Part shown: one piece after another, positions 58,101 through 64,000 of the stretch
How positions within the stretch are numbered: position 1 is the stretch's first letter
Layout of the letters: each line of letters begins with the position of its first letter
Notes under the pieces: model-generated
What the model was told of the DNA's origin: nothing
What the model saw: the letters and a program-made list of their open reading frames with translations, nothing else
Databases searched by the model: none
Position numbers and translations under genes: made by a program
Origin: Schistosoma mansoni
Lineage: Eukaryota > Platyhelminthes > Trematoda > Strigeidida > Schistosomatidae
Reading direction: 5' to 3'
DNA: 64,000 nt
Assembly: GCF_000237925.1 (NCBI RefSeq)
Contig: NC_031498.1
Location: 20,872,422 to 20,936,421, forward strand

Positions 58101-58774
58101 AAATCGTCACGCGAATGAAATACACCTGTGATTCGGTACGCGTTTGTGTGGGCTTTAGAGCCCATAAAGTTGCTGTTCGACGAAGTATCAATTAGCTGCA
58201 GCCTACGTGAATCGACTAGCAATTCATAGTGCTGTAGGAAATCGATACCGAGTATAGCTGTGGGAACATCGGCAATGATGAACGTCCACAGATACTGTCG
58301 TCGGTTGCTCAGGTTGACCGTAAGTTGTCGTGTACCATAGGTGGGAATGACTGAGCCATTCGCAGCGCGTAGTCGAAGCATAGTGGCTTGAGACTTACTG
58401 TTACCGATAGGTACGACAGAAACTTGGGCACCCGTATCCACAAGGTACCTAGCGTTGGTGCGATAATCGTGCACATAAAATAAACGGCCAACCTGAGGTG
58501 AAGTGCCGGCGAGTACGGACGCATTTACTCGCCGGCTGAGAAGTTTCCCGCCTTGTATGAGCAGGGAGCTCGACAATGACGGGCACCGGCTCCGAAAGCA
58601 CGGTGAAACCAGCACCAACCTGGACTCGCTTCCGAAACCGCCTTCTGGCGTGGCTTGGAAGATGCCCGCTTGGGGCGAGTCGTTACGGCTTTTCGAGATT
58701 GTGACCTGGGTCGGGGGACGTAGGGGGATGGCACATTTGAGCGATCTCGGAAACTGAGACGAGTATGGATACAT
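55109..58774 (-). pseudogene. pol: Gypsy pol: protease, RT, RNase H, integrase, two frame breaks
   Basis: The main frame (58774-56108, 888 codons) carries protease ([10 protein letters not shown], catalytic DTG near residue 113), RT ([16 protein letters not shown] at about 411-414), RNase H ([10 protein letters not shown] near 560; TDHKPL), the integrase zinc finger (H751, H755, C785, C788) and the first catalytic Asp of integrase (HIDIVGP, near 817). By comparison with the plus-strand relative, one base is missing at about 56152-56163, after which the integrase core continues in another frame ([21 protein letters not shown]; from about 56163 down to 55275). A second one-base difference near 55300 shifts the C-terminus (to 55109). 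Residues before about 76 overlap gag; translation is expected to enter from gag by frameshifting at 58543-58549. Confidence 0.93.
58505..58549 (-). promoter_or_regulatory. Programmed -1 frameshift signal, gag to pol
   Basis: On the minus strand the heptamer G GGA AAC (58549-58543) is in the correct gag phase. It is followed by a 6-nt spacer (58542-58537) and a perfect 11-bp stem, GCCGGCGAGTA (58536-58526) with TACTCGCCGGC (58515-58505), closing a 10-nt loop. The gag stop codon TAA lies where the stem meets the loop. pol is in the -1 frame relative to gag. All elements of a classical -1 frameshift site are present; function is inferred. Confidence 0.85.
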
Positions 58775-59391
58775 CTGTCCCTATCCCCATGAGCCGGAGG
58801 TCGTCTAGCATCGAGATCAACGTTAGAACGGGAAAAACTAGCAACAAAATGGTCGCCTTTGGTGTTAACTCGTGCCAGAATCTTATCTGCTATGAGGGCC
58901 ACCTTGTTGAGCGGGGTGTCCTCGAGCAGAGCCGTAAGGGTTGGCTGGATACTGACTGGTAAGGCTTCGAACCACAACTCTTTGACTATCTCAGAGTCAG
59001 CTGTCATGTTTCCTGCAAGGGATTGCAGGCGCGTGAGGTGGTGGCTCGGCTTAGCATCACCCATAGGGTGACGTGCTAAAAGTGTCCTCAATCTTTCCTC
59101 TCTTGATGGGAGGAAATGTCGAAGGATGGCATCCTTAAGACGGTCATAAACGTTTGGAACGTTGGGATTGAGGACAACCTCACGGACAGCGGTTAGGTGA
59201 TCCCCGGGCAATGATTCCAAAGCGTAGGCGTACTTCTGCCTTTGATTGGTTATGCGGCGGATCTCAAATTGAGATTCCAGTGCCGCGAACCAGACTTCTG
59301 GATCATGAGGGATGAAAGGAACCGGTCGAAAACTGGTAACCTGTATCTCGGAGTCTATCATATTTATGTTATTCTTATCGTTATCTACCAT
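58525..59391 (-). CDS. gag: Gypsy gag protein
   Basis: 288 codons on the minus strand, starting at the first ATG after a 210-nt leader. The N-terminal two thirds ([66 protein letters not shown]) is the helical capsid-type domain common in metazoan Gypsy gags. A basic Arg/Ser/Pro-rich part follows (about 195-255). The C-terminus has a Cys/His cluster, C260-x2-H263, then H272-C273-x3-C277, an atypical zinc knuckle seen in related metazoan elements. The frame is intact to the stop at 58525 and overlaps pol by about 250 nt. The product would assemble particles in the cytoplasm and bind element RNA. Confidence 0.9.
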   Translation of the reverse strand: MVDNDKNNINMIDSEIQVTSFRPVPFIPHDPEVWFAALESQFEIRRITNQRQKYAYALESLPGDHLTAVREVVLNPNVPNVYDRLKDAILRHFLPSREERLRTLLARHPMGDAKPSHHLTRLQSLAGNMTADSEIVKELWFEALPVSIQPTLTALLEDTPLNKVALIADKILARVNTKGDHFVASFSRSNVDLDARRPPAHGDRDRCIHTRLSFRDRSNVPSPYVPRPRSQSRKAVTTRPKRASSKPRQKAVSEASPGWCWFHRAFGAGARHCRAPCSYKAGNFSAGE

Positions 59392-59540
59392 ATTATGTTG
59401 CCAAAATATTATATATTGAAAAATATCAATACGAATATATGCAACAGATGTGGATAGATAAATAGACTCACCGGATTGATCTGGTTTGGAGAATTGGCCA
59501 AGTTTGACTTGTGCTCGATGGATTGGGTTACCAGCTGTAT

Positions 59541-59603
59541 TGCGTGTTCCAAATACGGCTCACCAGTTTGTTGTGCGTGTTCCAAATACGGCTCACCAGT
59601 TTG
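59541..59603 (-). repeat. Tandem duplication carrying the primer-binding site
   Basis: Two identical 30-bp copies (59541-59570 and 59574-59603), period 33. Each holds minus-strand TGGTGAGCCG. The copy at 59598-59589 starts 3 nt inside the 5' LTR and is the expected primer-binding site, complementary to a tRNA ending CGGCTCACCA. The second, at 59565-59556, lies 33 nt further in. The primer tRNA identity is not established. Confidence 0.75.
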
Positions 59604-59959
59604 CAGTGGATGTCGAGTCGAGGACGGACTATGATCACCACTACAATTCGTTTACGCGTCCAGAAACGACTTGGTTCCTTTGATAGCTCGTAAATCAGAA
59701 GGCTTTATTAATCCAGATCAAGTATATTTATTGGCGATCTCGTGGTATAGAAATAATACCGAGACGTGCCAAAGAGTACAGGCAAAATGAGCAGTGCGTG
59801 AGCAAGCTCGAACCAAACAAGGCGGATAGCGGAACAAGAAGTGAAACTGATACAGTTAAACAAATACAGTAAAACAATCTCTGGTACAATTGGTTACAAT
59901 AATAATAATTGTTTCTGTTATTCCAATCGTGTTCTTATCGAGACTGGCCGGTCACTACA
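59602..59959 (-). repeat. 5' LTR of the minus-strand Gypsy element
   Basis: 358 bp, TGTAGTGACC…CCACTGCA on the minus strand; the last-but-two base differs from the partner LTR (TGCA versus TACA end). 59791-59959 is identical to 54540-54708. Confidence 0.9.
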
Positions 59960-60877
59960 AGTCCATGACCTCGTTTCAGCCTAACAATTGTAAGAGCATG
60001 ATATAGGATTAAAGTCGCCGCTTCCAACATTGTAGAGCGACCCATGTTTGGGCCACGGGATATGTTCTTGTTTGGATGCTGTAGATGTTGATATACCTAT
60101 CCAGTACATAAGTTTACTTCTGAGACTTTAATTAGGTTGCTGATGAAGCCTTTGTTTGTGTAGGTTGCACTTGACGGTTTAAGTGTCTAAAAACAACGTT
60201 TCACCAGGAGCTCTGAGGCATCATCACCATTATTTGTTAGACCATTAGGACTAAAAACCGAGAAACCCAGGTTTCAGTTTGTTGAAAACAGGTTGCATGA
60301 CAGAATAATCTTTTATGGTTGAGGTCAAATTCGTCAATTATCTTGCCCTCATACTGAAGCCTATCTTCTTTCGGTGTCTTTGTGCATCGGTCCCTTGCTG
60401 TCGCCACTATTTAGCTTGTACTCTGCTCGGTAATATCTTTTAAGAGATAGCTTTCGAAGAGTATGATTTCATATGACTGTAGGTTGCTTGTTACTTTTTG
60501 GGTCGATTTATGAAACAGACTAGTTCGTAGCACTTAAAATTGCATGCAGTGGTAAATCTCGATGAGCTTCAAAATCCTTTAGAGAGTAAGCTTTGAACTT
60601 GGCCTGCTTTAGATTTTCTCTTTGAGATTCCACCCAGTGTCGCCACTAAAATGGTTGAGCCCAGTTTTTAACGTCATTTTCTACACAAGGTCAAACTTTC
60701 ACATTGTTAAAGACGTCAAGAGTTGTTATCGGCCTCTTGATTTTTAATATTTATTTCTGCAGACTGAAGACTATGTATTCAAATGGGTATTTAAATTTGA
60801 ACATATAACCTTCGACGAAGTCAAATGTAGGGTTACACAGTCCGATTGTTATAACGCTGGTTTACGTTGTATAGTTC
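59960..60877 (+). other. Upstream region of the alpha-catenin-type gene
   Basis: Begins with the right-hand AGTC target duplication. No coding exon is recognised. A pyrimidine-rich tract with TTTATTTCTGCAG ending at 60762 could be a 5' UTR or spliced-leader acceptor about 115 nt before the ATG. No TATA box is assigned. Confidence 0.4.
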
Positions 60878-61054
60878 ATGGAGTCTGTTAATTTTAAGCC
60901 GTTGTATGGAACCGAAACGCGAACTAAAGCTGTAGAATGCATTTTAGAGCCGCTATTCACAAAAGTGAAGTGTTTTGCAAGGAGAGGTCACATGAAAGGT
61001 TCTTACCGCCTCAAGTCTAAACCACAGGATGACATTTTGTCTAGTGTCAAGGAG
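60878..61054 (+). CDS. Alpha-catenin-type protein (vinculin family), exon 1
   Basis: 59 codons from ATG 60878 to a GTAATA donor at 61055, phase 0. The residues ETRTKAVECILEPLFTKV match the start of alpha-catenin (LEIRTLAVERLLEPLVTQV), the first helix of the vinculin-like N-terminal domain. Alpha-catenins join beta-catenin/cadherin complexes to actin at adherens junctions. The start is the first ATG of the frame and lies at the expected distance from the conserved helix. The N-terminus is shorter than human alpha-catenin. Alpha-catulin, a sister family, is the main alternative. Confidence 0.82.
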
Positions 61055-61091
61055 GTAATACTTCATTCCCCTTGTACATTACAATCTACAG

Positions 61092-61400
61092 GTTATTCAA
61101 TTGCTTAGCAACGATTTCAGTGTTGTCCAGAGTGTTCCCTCATTATCGTCAGATTTTTTAACTGCTAAAACAGATGTTCTTGATACTGGGCAGTATTTTT
61201 GCTCCTCTGTTTCTAGTTTTTTTTCTGACCCTGCAAACGAATCTTATCAGAGTGGTGTTTGTCGAGCTATCAATGCCTTTCTTGCTGCTTTGAGTAGACT
61301 ACTTATACTAGCTGATATAGCAGATTCCTTGGTTCTTAACCAACATTTCGAGGTCGTCCTCAGTGGTATTACGGAATTCCAGTCAGTTTCGTCACAAACG
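61092..61400 (+). CDS. Alpha-catenin-type protein, exon 2
   Basis: 103 codons, phase 0 at both ends, reached over a 37-bp GT-AG intron (61055-61091). CRAINAFLAALSRLLILADI matches the strongly conserved RAARALLSAVTRLLILADMAD of alpha-catenin in the N-terminal bundle, followed by FEVVLSGITEF like LKVVEDGILKL. The first part (QSVPSLSSDF, DTGQYFCSSVSSFFSD) is divergent. The donor GTACGT is at 61401; a longer open frame to 61469 is intron read-through. Confidence 0.87.
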
Positions 61401-62313
61401 GTACGTCGTATGTGGTATTTGGTTGCTTTAATTATTCCGTACATTGGATTTAATACCACGTCATCTTAAGGGTCATGTTCACGTAGCTTTTGTCGTTTGA
61501 TGTTCCCCTCGTAATTTATCTTTACTCCAAGTGCATACTAGAAATTCCCAAAGGTTTCTTCATGAAACTGTCTTAGCTTCGTTAGCCTTTAGATTTTAGA
61601 ACAAGAGACACGGTGTTTTAGTCTAAAGATTTAAGTACAATAATTGAGAGTAGAGAACATCGACATCGAGCTTCTAAGGTCATCACATCAAGAGTTTTGG
61701 GAAATTAGGCATTTCCCTGGTCTTTTTCCTGCGTTTTCGGCCTCACAAATTTGAGGTCAGATGGTCAGAAGCATTTCTGTTTACGGACTGGTAAGAAGCT
61801 TCTCATTCTCATGTTGTCAGAAGGGTTAGTGTTAAGGATTATTGCATGTTTCTTGTGCGTTTCACCCTTTGTATGGGTCCGCGAGTTCATCTCAGCCGGT
61901 TGTAAGTGATACCAATGTGACCGTTTTTAAGATCTAGTCGGAGTTGGGATCATAGACTTCGTCAACCTGATTAAATTATTAGTATGGATCTAATGCACCC
62001 GGGTACGTGACTGGAAATCTGAAGGTACAAATGATTAAGATCAGTTACATACAACCTTTGTGTAATTGGCTTTCTTATATCTAACTCCATACTTCACAGT
62101 CCTTACTGTTGGTGCCAAAGAATCATAGAGGATGGGAGGAAATGCCGTATTTACAGTTGAGGTTTTATAACACTTATTCTCTGAGAACCAGCGCTGCTAG
62201 AAACGTTTGGTTGCTGAGGCCATTCTTTTTTTACTTTTACATACCTAATACCGTCAAATCACGTATATATATATATATATATATGCATATATATATATAA
62301 TTGTCTTTCTTAG
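61401..62313 (+). other. Alpha-catenin-type gene, intron 2
   Basis: 913 bp with a TA microsatellite at about 62264-62300 just before the acceptor. No other feature is recognised. Confidence 0.7.
62264..62300. repeat. TA microsatellite
   Basis: TA tract with one GCATA interruption, just upstream of the exon 3 acceptor. Confidence 0.85.
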
Positions 62314-62478
62314 GAACTGAATCGCTTGTGGAATACCTTTTACCCCCATGTATTACAACTTATCAGCTTGTCAAAGAAACGTGCATCTGATCTCATTGAT
62401 CTTGAAGACCGTAGGAAAATCGAGTCTGCCAGCTATGTGCTTAGAAATAATACGCCTTTATTACATACATCTTGTAAG
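62314..62478 (+). CDS. Alpha-catenin-type protein, exon 3
   Basis: 55 codons, acceptor TTTCTTAG (AG 62312-62313), donor GTAAGT at 62479, phase 0 throughout. LSKKRASDLIDLEDRRKIES and ASYVLRNNTPLLHTSCK align with alpha-catenin AAKRQQELKDVGHRDQMAAARGILQKNVPILYTASQ. The following exons are not recognised before the window end, so the gene is partial here (217 codons seen out of an expected 850-900). Confidence 0.87.
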
Positions 62479-62814
62479 GTAAGTTCAATTTATGATAGAA
62501 ATAGTGTATTTGTAAAGTCTGAATGAACATAAAAATAAGCGCCTGGTGTTTCTCAACATTATGGAAATCGCCTTTTAGCAGGACAGAGAATGTTAAAAGT
62601 TTTTTTGCTCATTTTTATATTGCAAATATGTCATTCTTATTATACAAAACCATCAAACGCTTAATTTATTTGAAATTCATATTGATTTTTGGTATGATTA
62701 CTCTCTAGGTCAGGTTTGTTAGTTATATAGGTAAGGGAATTCACTTATTTATATAACTGCATAAGTATACACAAAGGTTAGATTTATTAGTCCAGTAAGA
62801 TTTTGAGAGACAAT

Positions 62815-63127
62815 AATTTGGTCGAGAACTGCTAGCAGCCCACTGTGCCATCAAACATTTCCGGCACTCAGTAGAAGGTCGCAACTTCATCTTATTCACC
62901 GACCATAAGCCTTTAAAGTATGCTATGCATATCAAGTCTGGCCGCTACTCACCACGACAGTGCAGACACTTGGACTATATCTCTCAGTTCACAACAGACC
63001 TTCGTCACGTTAAAGGCGAGTCGAAATGTGTTGCCGATGCTCTGTCACGTATCCAAGTGAATGCAGTTACTTTGCCGGTGCTTGATCTCCCTGCTATGGC
63101 CGTCGCCCAAGTAAATGATCCTTCAGT
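62815..63127 (+). mobile_element. Gypsy RNase H fragment in the alpha-catenin-type gene
   Basis: About 310 bp encoding [38 protein letters not shown] and [18 protein letters not shown]. Over about 280 bp it differs from the plus-strand Gypsy copy (51817-52096) at only about two positions, while both differ from the minus-strand copy at many. Both sides are cut off sharply, with no LTR. Confidence 0.85.
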
Positions 63128-64000
63128 GAAACTGATGTAAATGAATCTACCCTCCATGTCCCGCTAGATTCTGAACTTCAACATCATACCTTTTTTGGCT
63201 ATCGAGCTCATTCCCTCTTTTCAAATAACATGTATGTCTATTTTTCCTCACCATGATTGATATTATGATTTAGGCTCTTTCGGTAACCATAAGTTTCAAA
63301 GACCTCTGTAGTTAGTTTGTTAGAATCTGCCGTCATTCTTTCAGGTTGGTTATAACCCAGCCAGTTTCTTGTTCATTTTATTACTGGATATTGGACAACA
63401 GAAAAGTATTCAGAAGCTTATTGAACTGATATTCAAGATTTGGCTCATTGTTCTAGTTACCTAGTTAGGGAGTTGATCACAGATTCATTTACATCAGTTA
63501 TATACTTGTTAATAGTAATCTTTTTCAGCTCAATCTCTTTGTGTAATCTAAACAGCTATCTACTGTGACCTATTCTCATAACCTTTTTCATCTCTTTTGG
63601 TTTCGTTTTTCAACTCCACATGAGTTCATTGTTGAGAAGTGTCCGTCAATTTATGCTAATAATTATATTCAAAGACAGTCAAAATGAGTTTACTTGTATA
63701 TTTTATTCTTGGAAAAAGCCATCTAAGCTTGCTTATATTCCCTAGTATTCTAATGAAACTTGTTTACAGTCATTACTCATGTTTTTATAGTAAACTAGAG
63801 ATGATACCAAATTAACTCGGTATGAAAACGCAATAAATCTCCTACTTAGTGCCAAAGTATTTCTGTCAAATATCCAAATACAAGGAGTGCCTATTGTGCG
63901 TTTCCACCACATCTAACGGGTGTTGTTAAGTGAGTAACCAAACTTGGACATTCTAAATTTCTTTACTTCAGCTCAGAGTCCTCTTAAATTTTACTTTACA
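63128..64000 (+). other. Presumed intron of the alpha-catenin-type gene
   Basis: No exon, repeat family or RNA recognised up to the window end. Confidence 0.45.

Larger units (their letters stand above)
54352..59959 (-). mobile_element. Nearly complete Gypsy-class LTR retrotransposon
   Basis: A 5.6-kb element on the minus strand, in order: 5' LTR (59959-59602), primer-binding site, gag, pol (protease, RT, RNase H, integrase), polypurine tract, 3' LTR (54708-54352). It is flanked by a 4-bp target duplication, AGTC, at 54348-54351 and 59960-59963. PR-RT-RH-IN order places it in the Ty3/Gypsy group. Schistosomes carry several such families (Boudicca, Saci-2, Saci-3); which one cannot be named from reading alone. 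It is probably defective now, because pol has two frame breaks, but it is young in appearance. Confidence 0.95.

Overview
The window reads as nuclear DNA of a schistosome blood fluke (Schistosoma). It is AT-rich. Its genes have very short introns mixed with kilobase introns full of repeats. It holds many Sm-alpha-type SINEs carrying hammerhead ribozymes, SR2/RTE-type and CR1-type LINE fragments and a Gypsy-class LTR element, the combination expected for Schistosoma. The species cannot be fixed from the sequence alone.

Four host genes are recognisable, all by exon-level similarity to families recalled from knowledge; no search was run. (1) The last two exons of a TGF-beta/activin type II receptor kinase lie at 1290-7068 (+). 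(2) A complete four-exon CCDC12/Cwf18 splicing-factor gene lies at 9305-15832 (+). (3) A synaptophysin/synaptogyrin-family vesicle membrane protein gene lies on the minus strand, exons 49990 down to 46228; it was pieced together from short exons separated by introns of 31-42 bp. (4) The first three coding exons of an alpha-catenin-type (vinculin family) gene lie at 60878-62478 (+) and run out of the window.

Everything else is mostly mobile DNA. From about 15.8 to 45.8 kb no host gene was found. That stretch holds SINEs with hammerheads, three copies of a roughly 500-bp retroposon, three copies of a 300-bp LTR-like repeat, solo-LTR-like repeats (one split by an RTE insertion), RTE and CR1 fragments, a fold-back repeat, a GTA array and a degenerate telomere-like stretch. 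From 50.2 to 60.0 kb two related Gypsy elements lie tail to tail: a decayed plus-strand copy and a nearly complete minus-strand copy (LTRs 54352-54708 and 59602-59959, gag, pol, primer-binding site, polypurine tract, 4-bp target duplication).

The most notable signals are: a textbook -1 ribosomal frameshift site at the Gypsy gag-pol junction (heptamer, 6-nt spacer, perfect 11-bp hairpin); a tandemly duplicated primer-binding site in the same element; LTRs identical in one half and diverged in the other; a 305-bp hairpin insertion with a 13-bp target duplication; a 310-bp perfect inverted repeat bracketing the last synaptophysin-family exon; and hammerheads ranging from apparently intact to precisely broken. 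These are based on reading by eye; alignments, folding and transcript data are named where they would decide the matter.
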